Shown: in pieces, positions 23,983 through 33,045 of the stretch
Layout: each line of letters starts with the position of its first letter
Numbering within the stretch: the first letter of the stretch is position 1
Assembly (NCBI GenBank): GCA_009885955.1
Contig: VFJS01000032.1
Coordinates: 1 to 64,000, forward strand
Direction of reading: 5' to 3'
DNA length: 64,000 bases
Source: Spirochaetia bacterium
GTDB taxonomy: Bacteria > Spirochaetota > UBA4802 > UBA5550
Position numbers and translations under genes: made by a program
The notes under the pieces: model-generated
The model's input: the letters and a program-made list of their open reading frames with translations, nothing else
Told to the model about the DNA's origin: nothing
Database searches by the model: none

Positions 23983-25497
23983 TCACTTTAAAAATTTTTT
24001 ATTATGATGATAAATTTCTATGATTTTCAGCAGATTCTGCTCATTGCTGAACTTGAGTTCATCTTTCAGGAACCTGATCCCCTCCTCATATATCCTGTCG
24101 GCCTTTTCGTGTTCCCTCCTGTTGACAGGTCCCACGCCCAGGTTGTATATATACAGGGCGATATTATTTTTGTAGAGCCTGATATATTTTTCAGAAAAAT
24201 TATCCTCAGTGAGAATCTCCATGGAGAGGAGTTTCATCAGATTCCGGGCATAGGGTATAATATTCTCCATGCTGCTGAGAGGGAACCTCTTCTCAAGAAT
24301 TGCATTGAAATCGATAATCGCGTTGTTCCATACCCCGTTCCGTATCTTCCTGTTCCACTCAATATTTTTCCCGGCCATGGTTACACTCTCCCTGAAAATA
24401 TTCAGGATTTCTTCCGGTTCCCCTCCCTGTACCGCGTTTAACCTGGCTGCCCTGATTTTTTCAACGGCCCTGGACAGGCCCACCTCCATGTTATACATGT
24501 GGGATTGTGAAAAACTGCTGAAGAGGGGATGCATGATAATCCTGAAATACCTGTTTTTTTCAAATTCGGCTGACCCCGGGTCCCTGACAATATTCTCCTG
24601 AGATATGAGGAAAATTTTGTAGAGCATGCTGTCAATTATTTCCTTTTCATCCCCGGGGTTCAGATAATTTCCAATGACTGCAAGGAGGGACGCCCTGGAA
24701 AAGTCCTTCTCTCCCCCATGACCCATATAGGAAACCTGCCCGGAATATATATTCGACCTGTTCACATAGACATGAGTGAGTACTGAAACATTGTCAAAGG
24801 GCTTTTTGCTGCTGTACCGGTGCTTGATAAGTTTCACATTCTTCTTATCAAACTTCCTTGTGAAACCGGGCTTCCCTGTATCATTTGGATCAAAGCCGAA
24901 CCTGTTTGTGGTCTCAACATCGATTGGCGCATCATCAATATAAACCACGGAATAGATGTGCTCCGGAACCGAGACATATCCCGACCTGTACCCGTAGTAT
25001 TCAAGAAAGGCGTTATAGATGAGCGCAGACTTGTAACAGTTGAACCTTCCCGAATCCAGTGTCTCCCGTATCCCGATATTATAGCTTGAGTACACTCCCT
25101 TCTCCATTTCCAGGAAAACATTCGTATGAAGAAAATGGAGAAGAAATTCCGCCCTGTTGTAGCTGTTCAGGTTCATCCGGCTCATCTCGCCATCGGCCTT
25201 TTCCTTGAGTTCCCTGAACCTTGCCATGTACTTCTCAATTTCCCGTTCATCGGTAATCTCCGAAGCGATTATGTATAACCTCAATAATTCCCCCCTGTAG
25301 AGTGGGGGGGAGGCTGTAACATCAATTCTGGACAGCTCTGATTTTTCAGCAGGTCTTAACATTCCGGTTATTTCCGTATATCCAAACATATTAAGGTAAT
25401 CAAGTATGGGCACCCCGCCGGGGCTGCCCATAACACCACCGCAGAGGAATGGAATAAAAATTAATATTTTAAGAATTTTAGATATACTATTTAACAT
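23983..25497 (-). CDS. Secreted transglutaminase-like protein
   Basis: A 504-residue protein with a signal peptide (residues 1-24). A transglutaminase-like core lies at about 140-205. The catalytic Cys is in LDSGRFNCYKSALIYNAFLEYYGY, His in VPEHIYSVVY and the acidic residue in PIDVETTNRFG. These are spaced as in microbial transglutaminase-like proteases and peptidoglycan or capsule-linked enzymes. The C-terminal 250 residues are helical and TPR-like (EKADRIYEEGIRFLKDEL). The substrate is unknown. Confidence 0.75.
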   Translation of the reverse strand: MLNSISKILKILIFIPFLCGGVMGSPGGVPILDYLNMFGYTEITGMLRPAEKSELSRIDVTASPPLYRGELLRLYIIASEITDEREIEKYMARFRELKEKADGEMSRMNLNSYNRAEFLLHFLHTNVFLEMEKGVYSSYNIGIRETLDSGRFNCYKSALIYNAFLEYYGYRSGYVSVPEHIYSVVYIDDAPIDVETTNRFGFDPNDTGKPGFTRKFDKKNVKLIKHRYSSKKPFDNVSVLTHVYVNRSNIYSGQVSYMGHGGEKDFSRASLLAVIGNYLNPGDEKEIIDSMLYKIFLISQENIVRDPGSAEFEKNRYFRIIMHPLFSSFSQSHMYNMEVGLSRAVEKIRAARLNAVQGGEPEEILNIFRESVTMAGKNIEWNRKIRNGVWNNAIIDFNAILEKRFPLSSMENIIPYARNLMKLLSMEILTEDNFSEKYIRLYKNNIALYIYNLGVGPVNRREHEKADRIYEEGIRFLKDELKFSNEQNLLKIIEIYHHNKKFLK

Positions 25498-25587
25498 AAA
25501 GCTTCAACAGAAAATATTCGTTACAAAGGATCTGTCCCGATTTCATCAGGATATTTATCAGTTTACCTGAAAACAGCCTATAATTTA

Positions 25588-25616
25588 TTGACATTTATAT
25601 AAAAGCAATTTAATTT
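25588..25616 (+). promoter_or_regulatory. Candidate promoter upstream of the DUF559 remnant
   Basis: TTGACA (25588-25593), a 17-bp spacer and TAATTT (25611-25616), pointing towards the decayed DUF559 cassette. No intact gene follows, so it may be inert or a leftover. Confidence 0.35.
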
Positions 25617-25668
25617 TACTATGGCGCCCCTTGACAATCAATTAATTACATACCTATAGCATCCCTGC

Positions 25669-25696
25669 CCCCCTAAATCCCCCGGAGGGGGACTTA
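25669..25696 (+). repeat. Inverted repeat arm, family C, left
   Basis: CCCCCTAAATCCCCCGGAGG followed by GGGACTT. The exact reverse complement (about 27 bp) occurs at 26023-26050, so the two arms flank the DUF559 remnant as terminal inverted repeats would. Each arm also contains its own small palindrome (CCCCCGGAGGGGG). Confidence 0.85.
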
Positions 25697-25741
25697 AAGA
25701 TTGCTTTACAAATAAAACAATTTTTCAATAATTTGATATTT

Positions 25742-26010
25742 ATGAATTTAAAAATCAGATATCCAGGATATGTTATTGAGCTCGCCAGAAAAATGAGACT
25801 TAATTTGACACCCTCTATTCAGGTATATTATTGATTTTTACTGCCATAAAAATTGATGGTGATATTCATAAATTTAGACAGGAGTACGATGAATATCGTG
25901 ATAATTTCCTGAAAAGTGTTGGAATATCTACTTTACGATATACAAATGAAGATGTAATTCACAATATAAACTATGTTTTAGCTGATATTAAAAAGAATTT
26001 AATTTTATAA
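25742..26010 (+). pseudogene. Decayed DUF559 (Vsr-like) endonuclease gene
   Basis: Three blocks of a DUF559 protein survive in order. Residues from the ATG at 25742 read YPGYVIELARKMRLNLTPS (family: ARELRKNMTPAE). A second frame then gives YIIDFYCH (family: YIVDFYC). From about 25845 a third gives KIDGDIHKFRQEYDEYRD and LKSVGISTLRYTNEDVIHNI, the C-terminal half with its IDGxxH catalytic block, ending in TAA. The linking parts are deleted or frameshifted, so no active nuclease is made. DUF559 proteins are related to the very-short-patch-repair and restriction-type nuclease fold. Confidence 0.75.
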
Positions 26011-26022
26011 CTATGTTTTTCC

Positions 26023-26050
26023 AAGTCCCCCTCCGGGGGATTTAGGGGGC
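26023..26050 (-). repeat. Inverted repeat arm, family C, right
   Basis: The reverse complement of the arm at 25669-25696. It begins 12 bp after the stop of the DUF559 remnant and is followed by a T-run (GGGGGCTTTTTT), so it could also terminate plus-strand transcription. Confidence 0.85.
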
Positions 26051-26226
26051 TTTTTTCGGATGGATAATGGATAACTTGTCAGGAGGGAGAAATAGATTTA
26101 TGGGTGGAGGGTTCTTTTTTGCCGAAAAATAATTCACACCCGAATTATATGATATTTATATTGAAACGAAAATTCACCCTATTACAATCATGCTGGTTAT
26201 TTGTATGACAGGAGGACCGGCGATAG

Positions 26227-27600
26227 ATGAAATATGACCTTATCATAGTGGGCGCCGGCCCGGCGGGAATATTCACCGCCATTGAATACAAAAAACATAA
26301 CAGCGGCAGAAAAGTGCTCCTCATCGAAAAGGGCAAAAGCATGAAAAACAGGATCTGCCCAAAAAGAACCACGGGCCTGTGTGAGAGCTGCAGCCCGTGC
26401 AATATAACTACCGGATTTTCAGGCGCCGGCGCATTCAGCGACGGCAAGCTCATACTTTCAGCGGAGATCGGCGGCTCCCTGAATGAATTTGTCAATGCCG
26501 GAGATATGGCCGCCCTGATACAATATGTAGACAGCATATACCTGTCTTATGGAGCCGACAGCAGGCTCTACGGATGTACTGAAAGCGAAAATGCGAAGGG
26601 CTTCAAAAGAAATGCGGCAAAGTGCAATCTCCAGTTCATTGAAAGCCTCATCAGGCACCTGGGCACGGAAAAATGTTATGAAATCTTCACCCTGATAGAA
26701 GCTGAACTCACAGCCTCCGGTATTGAAATAAGCTTCAACAATCCGGTCAGTGACATTCTGGTCCGGGACGGGTCTGTCATTGGGGTCATTGCCGACAGGG
26801 ACTACTACTCAGACAGGGTTGTCATTGCTGCCGGAAGGGACGGGGCACAGTGGCTCATGGACATCTGCGTGAGGCACAGGATAGAGAAGAGTGTTGGAGC
26901 TATTGATATAGGCGTCAGGGTCGAGGTTAAAAACGAGACAATGGGATGGGTCAACAATGACATGTATGAGAGCAAGCTCATCTATCACACCCCCACATAC
27001 AATGACAGGGTGAGGACTTTCTGCAGCAATCCCTCTGGAATGGTCTCGTCGGAATATTATGACGGGGACATGGCCGTTGTCAATGGCCACAGCTATAAAT
27101 CCGGGAATCTCAGGACCGGAAACACCAATTTTGCCCTGCTCGTATCCAATTACTTCACACAGCCCTTCAAGGAGCCGATAGAATACGGCAGATACATTGC
27201 CAGGCTGGGCAACCTTCTTTCGGGCAACAGGGTCATTGTTCAGAGATTCGGAGATTTGATGAGGGGCAGGAGGTCCACCCATGACAGGATCAGAGGGAAT
27301 TCCATAATCCCCACACTGTCCGATGCCGTCCCGGGCGATTTGAGCCTTGTCCTTCCGTATCGCATCATGGTCGACATCAGGGAGATGCTTGCCGTCCTTG
27401 ATAAAATTTTCAACGGATTAGCCGGGGACGACACCCTGCTCTACGGCATTGAGGTAAAATTCTATTCAAATATGATCAGGGTTAACAGGAGATTTGAAAC
27501 TGCCGTACATGGGCTCTATGTCGCCGGTGACGGGGCTGGAATAACGAGGAGCCTTATGCAGTCAAGCGCCAACGGGATTCTGCTGGGCAGGATATTGTAA
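26227..27600 (+). CDS. FAD-dependent dehydrogenase (COG2509-like)
   Basis: A 457-residue flavoprotein. The N-terminal FAD-binding motif IIVGAGPAGIFTAIEY (residues 5-20) is followed by EKGKSMKNRICPKR and the Cys-rich stretch GLCESCSPCN, then GFSGAGAFSDGKLIL. The second FAD motif is LYVAGDGAGITRSLMQSSANG near the C-terminus. This matches uncharacterised NAD(P)/FAD-dependent oxidoreductases with a CxxCxPC segment. The electron acceptor is unknown. AGGAGG upstream of the ATG supports the start. Confidence 0.88.
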   Translation: MKYDLIIVGAGPAGIFTAIEYKKHNSGRKVLLIEKGKSMKNRICPKRTTGLCESCSPCNITTGFSGAGAFSDGKLILSAEIGGSLNEFVNAGDMAALIQYVDSIYLSYGADSRLYGCTESENAKGFKRNAAKCNLQFIESLIRHLGTEKCYEIFTLIEAELTASGIEISFNNPVSDILVRDGSVIGVIADRDYYSDRVVIAAGRDGAQWLMDICVRHRIEKSVGAIDIGVRVEVKNETMGWVNNDMYESKLIYHTPTYNDRVRTFCSNPSGMVSSEYYDGDMAVVNGHSYKSGNLRTGNTNFALLVSNYFTQPFKEPIEYGRYIARLGNLLSGNRVIVQRFGDLMRGRRSTHDRIRGNSIIPTLSDAVPGDLSLVLPYRIMVDIREMLAVLDKIFNGLAGDDTLLYGIEVKFYSNMIRVNRRFETAVHGLYVAGDGAGITRSLMQSSANGILLGRIL

Positions 27601-27695
27601 ACATCAACCACCCTATTATTCTTGACAATTTTAACCCCGGTGTTGAAAATTGCTAAAATTGTATAAACAAACATTTTAAATTGAGAGTGAATAAC

Positions 27696-28730
27696 ATGGC
27701 TAAGAATATAAAAAAAGCAGACCTTGACTGGGCAAATCTCCCGTTTGGAATCGTCGAAACCGATTATAACATACGCTATCATTACAAGGACGGAAAATGG
27801 TCTGAAGGAGAGCTCACCTCGAGCCAGTTTTTTCCCATTCATATAGCAGCCCCCTCGCTGCACTATGGCCAGGAGGCCTTTGAGGGCTTAAAGGCCTTCG
27901 AAACTGTTGATGGAAAGATTGTAATCTTCAGGCCCATGGCAAACGCGCTGAGGCTCCAGAAGAGCTGCGAGAGGATTTATATACCGCTTATACCAGAAGA
28001 TATGTTCATTGATGCATGCAGAAAAGTCGTAAAGGCCAATGCCAGATTCGTGCCCCCGTACGGTACCGGCGCAAGCCTGTATATACGGCCCCTGGCAATC
28101 GGAGTCGGGGCAAAAGTAGGCCTCGGCCCGGCTGACGAATACATGTTCATAGTCCTGGTAACACCGGTGGGTCCCTATTACAAGGGCGGATTCAAGCCGG
28201 TTAAGGCCCTTGTCATAGAAGATTTCGACAGGGCTGCTCCCAACGGCGTGGGCGACTGCAAGGTCGGGGGCAACTATGCTGCAGGGCTCAAAGGGAGGCA
28301 ATACGGTCTGGACAGGGGTTATCCCATCACCCTCTTTGTTGACCCGAAGGAGAAAAAATTTGTTGATGAATTCGGGACATCGAATTTTATCGGAATCATG
28401 GGAAAGGATTACGTGACGCCCAGTTCCCCGTCAATCCTGCCGAGCATTACCAATGACAGCCTTGCAACAATTGCCGGGGACATTGGCCTGAAGGTCAGGA
28501 AGGAGCCGATTCCCATGAGCGGCCTGGGGAAATTCAATGAGGTAGGCGCTGTGGGGACTGCTGCCGTTATTACCCCGGTGAATGTTATCAATTACAGGGG
28601 TAAGGATTACAACTTCGGAAACGGCGATAAGGCCGGCCCGGTACTCACAGACCTTTATGAAAGGCTGACAAAATTGCAGAAAGGTGAAACTGAAGATAAA
28701 TTTTCATGGCTTGATACTGTAGAAATATAA
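27696..28730 (+). CDS. ilvE: Branched-chain amino acid aminotransferase
   Basis: A 344-residue PLP-dependent class IV aminotransferase for the final step of Leu, Ile and Val synthesis. Markers: HYGQEAFEGLKAF, FRPMANALRLQKSCERI, GTGASLYIRPLAIG, the catalytic Lys in DCKVGGNYAAGLKG, and FVDEFGTSNFIGI. It belongs to the long ilvE type with the N-terminal DLDWANLPFG block. The ATG at 27696 is preferred over an in-frame TTG at 27681 because the conserved N-terminus begins there. Confidence 0.93.
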   Translation: MAKNIKKADLDWANLPFGIVETDYNIRYHYKDGKWSEGELTSSQFFPIHIAAPSLHYGQEAFEGLKAFETVDGKIVIFRPMANALRLQKSCERIYIPLIPEDMFIDACRKVVKANARFVPPYGTGASLYIRPLAIGVGAKVGLGPADEYMFIVLVTPVGPYYKGGFKPVKALVIEDFDRAAPNGVGDCKVGGNYAAGLKGRQYGLDRGYPITLFVDPKEKKFVDEFGTSNFIGIMGKDYVTPSSPSILPSITNDSLATIAGDIGLKVRKEPIPMSGLGKFNEVGAVGTAAVITPVNVINYRGKDYNFGNGDKAGPVLTDLYERLTKLQKGETEDKFSWLDTVEI

Positions 28731-28741
28731 AAAAGCTTGAT

Positions 28742-28780
28742 ATGGTTAAACAGAGAGTATATTACTCTCTGTTTAACCAT
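28742..28780 (-). terminator. Perfect 18-bp stem terminator
   Basis: ATGGTTAAACAGAGAGTA (28742-28759) pairs without mismatch with 28763-28780 across a 3-nt loop. On the minus strand it is followed by a T-run (from the A-run at 28731-28735), so it ends the MshEN gene. It also lies directly after ilvE and may act in both directions. Confidence 0.85.
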
Positions 28781-28797
28781 TTAAAAAACAATAAGGC

Positions 28798-28995
28798 CTA
28801 TTCGCCCTTGGCTACTTTTTCCGCCTGCATGGCAAGATATTTTACCAGCACCTGTTCCTTTATGACTCCCTGATTTACCAGAATAATTCCTATCAATCCA
28901 CCCTCATTTTTCTGAACCTCCAGCGCCTGATCAAGCTGCTCGCGGGTTATTTCACCTGTTTCATAGAGTAATTCCCCCAATAACGGCCTTGCCAT
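28798..28995 (-). CDS. Stand-alone MshEN (GspE N-terminal) domain protein
   Basis: A 65-residue protein that is almost wholly one MshEN unit: RPLLGELLYETGEITREQL, DQALEVQKNEGGLIGIILV, NQGVIKEQVL. In larger proteins this domain (T2SSE_N) binds c-di-GMP through an R-L-G-x-x-L...G pattern; here the first half reads R-P-L-L-G-E-L-L. No ATPase follows. It could be a free c-di-GMP sensor or adaptor, fitting the GGDEF proteins in this window. AGGAGG lies upstream of the ATG. A strong terminator follows. Confidence 0.7.
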   Translation of the reverse strand: MARPLLGELLYETGEITREQLDQALEVQKNEGGLIGIILVNQGVIKEQVLVKYLAMQAEKVAKGE

Positions 28996-29176
28996 AATAT
29001 ATCCTCCTGATTTTTGTAATTAATTGTCAATAGAATATCCGCTGACTCAATAGATCTCAGCAGCAACCTGATAAATATAATACAATGAGTGAAATATTCA
29101 ATTGTTTTTTTCTTTTTTCAGAATACTTTCAGGAAAAATTTATTTAAAGCAAGTATTTTGATTATCCGGGGTTTCC

Positions 29177-30670
29177 TTAAAATTTTAAAATCAATCTTTT
29201 TACCGCATCTTCCCATAAAAATATTTCCCTATCCCTTCTGAAACTGTCCATATCGGGATAATATATGGATGCCTCCCTGTTTTTCCCTGCAACTTCATCG
29301 ATCTTCCCGTATATCCGCACTGTGATACCGGCAAGATAGGCGGCGCCCAGGGCAGTGGTTTCTATGATTTCAGGAACCTTCACCGGAATATTGAGTATAT
29401 CTGCCTGGTACTGCATTAAAAAATGGTTTTTGGAAGCGCCCCCATCAGCCTTAAGCTCTTTTACCGGACTCCCGGAATCATGCTCCAGGGATTTAATCAC
29501 ATCCCTTGACTGCAGCGCAATGGATTTCAGAGCGGCCCGCACTATCTGCCCCCTTGTTGTATCCCTGGTGATTCCGGAGATTGAGCCCCTGATGTCCATC
29601 TCCCAGTAAGGCGCGCCCAGGCCCACGAAGGCCGGGACAAATACCACCTCATCGCCGCTGCCGGCTTCCCCGGCCATCACCGCAGTCTCATCGGAACTCA
29701 CAAAAAATTTCATGTAGTCCCTGAGCCACTGGATCACCGCCCCCCCGATAAATACCGACCCTTCCAGGGCATAGAGCGGCTCACCGCTATTGCCGCAGGT
29801 AAGGGTTGTGATGAGGCCTTTTGCCGAAAGGGCAAAAGTACCGCCGGTATTTTGTAAAAGAAAACAGCCTGTTCCATAGGTGTTTTTAGAGGTTGATTCG
29901 AAGACGCATCCCTGCCCGGCCATGGCCGCCTGCTGGTCTCCGGCGATTCCGCCAATGATGATACCATCAGGGAGCCCGGGGACATCGCGGGTAGTTCCAA
30001 AATCATCTGAAGACCCATGGACAGAAGGAAGAATGTTCACCGGAATATCCAGGATATCGAGGAGTTCCCTGGACCATTTTTTTTCTCTGATATCAAACAT
30101 CAGCGTCCTCGATGCATTGGTAAAATCAGTTTTATGCGACCTCCCGCCCGTCAGGTTCCAGAGAATCCATGTATCGATTGTACCGAAACAAAGCCTCCCC
30201 CCGGAAGACAGCTCCCTGGCGCCGGGAACATTGTCCAGGAGCCACTTGACCTTTGTGCCTGAAAAATATGGGTCAAGGACCAGGCCGGTCCTCTCCCTGA
30301 ATATTTTTTCATGTCCCTTATTTTTAAGGGATGCGCAGATTTCGGATGTCCTCCTGCACTGCCATACAATGGCATTGTAAACGGGCTTTCCTGAAATTCT
30401 GTCCCACAGCAGGGAGGTCTCCCTCTGGTTGGCCATCCCGATCGCAAGGGCATCACTGCCCGAAAGGCCGCCGGCGGCCATGGCCCCGGGAATCAGTTGT
30501 TTTACAGAGTCCCATATCTCAAGAGGGTCGTGCTCAACCCATCCCGGTTTCGGGAAGTACTGGGTAAACTCCCTGTAGGCATGGGAAATGGGCCTTCCCT
30601 CTTCATCAATGCAGAAGACCCGGTTGCCTGTTGTTCCAAGATCAATGGAAAGGATAAATTTTTTTTTCAT
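29177..30670 (-). CDS. glpK: Glycerol kinase
   Basis: A 497-residue FGGY-family kinase making glycerol 3-phosphate. Motifs: FILSIDLGTTGNR, QYFPKPGWVEHDPLEIW, MANQRETSLLWDR, the ATP-binding NTYGTGCFLL and ELKADGGASKNHFLMQYQAD, and ALGAAYLAG near the C-terminus. The start is placed at MKKKFILS; the in-frame TTG 12 bp upstream has no advantage. No glpF or glpD is adjacent. Confidence 0.92.
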   Translation of the reverse strand: MKKKFILSIDLGTTGNRVFCIDEEGRPISHAYREFTQYFPKPGWVEHDPLEIWDSVKQLIPGAMAAGGLSGSDALAIGMANQRETSLLWDRISGKPVYNAIVWQCRRTSEICASLKNKGHEKIFRERTGLVLDPYFSGTKVKWLLDNVPGARELSSGGRLCFGTIDTWILWNLTGGRSHKTDFTNASRTLMFDIREKKWSRELLDILDIPVNILPSVHGSSDDFGTTRDVPGLPDGIIIGGIAGDQQAAMAGQGCVFESTSKNTYGTGCFLLQNTGGTFALSAKGLITTLTCGNSGEPLYALEGSVFIGGAVIQWLRDYMKFFVSSDETAVMAGEAGSGDEVVFVPAFVGLGAPYWEMDIRGSISGITRDTTRGQIVRAALKSIALQSRDVIKSLEHDSGSPVKELKADGGASKNHFLMQYQADILNIPVKVPEIIETTALGAAYLAGITVRIYGKIDEVAGKNREASIYYPDMDSFRRDREIFLWEDAVKRLILKF

Positions 30671-30993
30671 ATAATAATTCAAAGGTAAAACCGGTTTGAT
30701 CCAGCCCCTTCCGGTAATACCGTTCCCTTTTTATAGAGTATCATATCCTGTTATTTTGCTCAATGGTATCAGAAATTTATGCCATGTCAACCATTTATCA
30801 AATCCTGTGCCATTGGCTGCAGATTATAAGATACGATATCTGCTCAATTTTTTAAATGCCGTCAGCAGTGCCCCAAAAAACATAAACCGATCATCATGTT
30901 TTCAGTCATACTATATTGAGAAAACAATTAATTTATATCAATATATTCCTTGACATAATAAATTATTTTATAAATTTAAAACAGGTTACTAAT
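30671..30993. other. Gene-free stretch between glpK and mntA
   Basis: A divergent intergenic region of 323 bp. No convincing gene, tandem repeat or clear hairpin was found. Reading frames here lack ribosome-binding sites. Confidence 0.5.
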
Positions 30994-31278
30994 ATGAGGT
31001 TGGATAATAAAGAGTTGAATGCCCTTGAAAAAGCTATTGAAAATATTGATGGCGAAGTTTATATTTTCGGATCAAGGGTTGATGATACCCGGAAAGGAGG
31101 AGATATCGATATCCTGATCTTATCCAGAGAGCAGCCGTTCTCCCTGTCCAGAAGGGTTGCAGTGAATTTTTTTATGGAATGTGAAGAAAAAATCGATGTT
31201 ATTGTAATGGACCCGGATAATCTCAGCATGATACAGAATGCTTTTCTCAATACCTTAAAAATTGAGAGGTTCAGGTGA
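30994..31278 (+). CDS. mntA: MntA-type nucleotidyltransferase antitoxin
   Basis: A 94-residue minimal nucleotidyltransferase. The motif G26-S27-x9-D37-I-D39 (GSRVDDTRKGGDID) is intact. In the MntA/HepT systems the antitoxin adds AMP to a Tyr of the HEPN toxin. The start at MRLDNKELN is chosen; a longer frame upstream has no family support. It overlaps the HEPN gene by 4 bp. Confidence 0.8.
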   Translation: MRLDNKELNALEKAIENIDGEVYIFGSRVDDTRKGGDIDILILSREQPFSLSRRVAVNFFMECEEKIDVIVMDPDNLSMIQNAFLNTLKIERFR

Positions 31279-31721
31279 AAGTTGACCTGAGAGCTCTGGC
31301 TGAAAATGCTGCAGAAAAAGTAAATAATTCCGTTCTTCTTGTAGATGCATCAATTAAAAGCATATCACCCTTTGACCTTAATAAAAAATATACCCCGAAG
31401 GAACTCGAGCCTTACGACGCAATGTGCGATAGATTTACAAGATCGGTTGAAGTCTGTTTAAAATTTTTCCGGACCTATGAAAAATATATGTATGGTGAAA
31501 ATTCCGAAACTATCCGTGATTTATTGAACAGAATTGAAAAACTTAATTTCATAACCTCTCTTACACTATGGATGGACATGAGGGATGTAAGAAACAGGAT
31601 TGTTCATGATTATTTGCCAGAAGACCTGAAGGAATTATATGAACTCATAACCGGGGATTTCGGAAGTGAATTACTGATGGTTAAAGACAGGATATCCAAC
31701 ATAAAATGGCATCTTCAATAA
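31275..31721 (+). CDS. hepT: HepT-type HEPN toxin
   Basis: A 148-residue HEPN-fold ribonuclease toxin. The R-x4-H-x-Y motif is complete (R106, H111, Y113 in RNRIVHDY); the Tyr is the residue AMPylated by MntA in studied pairs. It starts at a GTG overlapping the mntA stop, so the two are translationally coupled. Order and overlap are those of functional HEPN/MNT modules. Confidence 0.82.
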   Translation: MKVDLRALAENAAEKVNNSVLLVDASIKSISPFDLNKKYTPKELEPYDAMCDRFTRSVEVCLKFFRTYEKYMYGENSETIRDLLNRIEKLNFITSLTLWMDMRDVRNRIVHDYLPEDLKELYELITGDFGSELLMVKDRISNIKWHLQ

Positions 31722-32007
31722 ATATATTTTTACCACATGTACCAGCCTAGATATCTAATCCAACCTGATAATCGTTATCAATAAAACCCATACATACGCC
31801 GACCATTTAATGGATAACCGGATAATGAAATCAGGGGAAAAATTCTAATTTTTTGTGGCGCCTGAATTTGATTTTGTATAAATTTAATTTGAAATTATTA
31901 ACGCACTAAACTTAAATGGTATTATGTTTATGTTCACAAGACAGGTTCCCGGTTTTCGGGCCGGCAGATTTGAATAATGAAATTATACCTAAAACATTCT
32001 AAATATA

Positions 32008-33045
32008 ATGATAAAAAATATTTTTAACAGGCACAGTAGAGCTGCCGTATATATCGCTGAAATAGGCCTCAACCACAACGGGGATTTCGGCATGGCAAAA
32101 AAAATGATCGACCTTGCAGGAAAGGCCGGAGTTGACGGTGTCAAGTTTCAGACATTTCTCCCGGAAAGCATGAATTCCCAGTATACCACATCCCTCATGA
32201 ATAAAGGCTTTGAGGAATTCAGGGACTCCACCCAGTTCGATTTTTTCAGCAGATTCTGCTTCAACGAAAGCCAGTACATTGAGCTGAAATCAGATGCAGA
32301 TTCCAGGGGTATGGTCTTCTTCTCTTCGCCCTTTGACATTGAATCCGTGGAACTCCTTGAAAAGGTAGGCGTGCCCGTATACAAAATAGCATCCTCTGAA
32401 GTCACAAATCATATCCTGCTCCAAAGAATCGGACAGACAGGTAAGCCTGTTATAATGTCCACCGGGATTTCCACGGAATATGAAATATCACTTGCCATGG
32501 ATCTCCTCCGGAAGAGCGGTGCAGGCGAAATATCGCTTATGCACTGTGTTTCCCTCTATCCGCCCAGGCCTGAACATGTTAACCTGAAAAGGATTGAGAC
32601 CTTGAGAGAAAAATTTAAAATCGAAGTGGGCTTCTCCGACCACACCAGGGGAATGGAGGCTGATATAATCGCTGCCGCCATGGGCGCCAGAATTTTCGAG
32701 AAGCATTTTACCATTGACGGAAATTACCAGTGCCCGGACAGGGAAGTATCAATAACCCCTGGTGAATTCCTCGACCTGATACATGCCGTTGAAAAATGCA
32801 TAAAGATGATCGGAACCGGTGAAATGGCCTTCTCCCATGACGAAGACGAGGTAGCAAAAACAGCGAGGCGGAGTCTTTTCGCAAAAAGGTTTATCCCCAG
32901 GGACAAGGTAATTGATATGGATGACCTTATTGCCCTGCGGCCCGGGATGGGTATACCTGTTTATGAGATCGGCAGAATCATTGGGAAAAAAACCAGGTTC
33001 GACATAGTAGAAGGATTTCTAATAAAAAATGAGGATCTGGAATAA
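32008..33045 (+). CDS. NeuB-family sialic-acid-type synthase
   Basis: A 345-residue enzyme condensing PEP with an N-acetyl-hexose to make a nonulosonic acid. The TIM barrel shows AEIGLNHNGDFGMAKKMIDLA, KFQTFLPES, VKIASSEV-like IASSEVTNH, STGIS, HCVSLYPP, and GFSDHTRG; the C-terminal SAF antifreeze-like domain is at about residues 285-340. It could be NeuB, LegI or PseI; partner genes are not here. The secreted-protein gene starts immediately after its stop. Confidence 0.88.
   Translation: MIKNIFNRHSRAAVYIAEIGLNHNGDFGMAKKMIDLAGKAGVDGVKFQTFLPESMNSQYTTSLMNKGFEEFRDSTQFDFFSRFCFNESQYIELKSDADSRGMVFFSSPFDIESVELLEKVGVPVYKIASSEVTNHILLQRIGQTGKPVIMSTGISTEYEISLAMDLLRKSGAGEISLMHCVSLYPPRPEHVNLKRIETLREKFKIEVGFSDHTRGMEADIIAAAMGARIFEKHFTIDGNYQCPDREVSITPGEFLDLIHAVEKCIKMIGTGEMAFSHDEDEVAKTARRSLFAKRFIPRDKVIDMDDLIALRPGMGIPVYEIGRIIGKKTRFDIVEGFLIKNEDLE

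Noticed and set aside
30696-30953. An 85-residue plus-strand frame upstream of mntA
   Set aside because: No SD, no family, and composition typical of non-coding AT-rich DNA.
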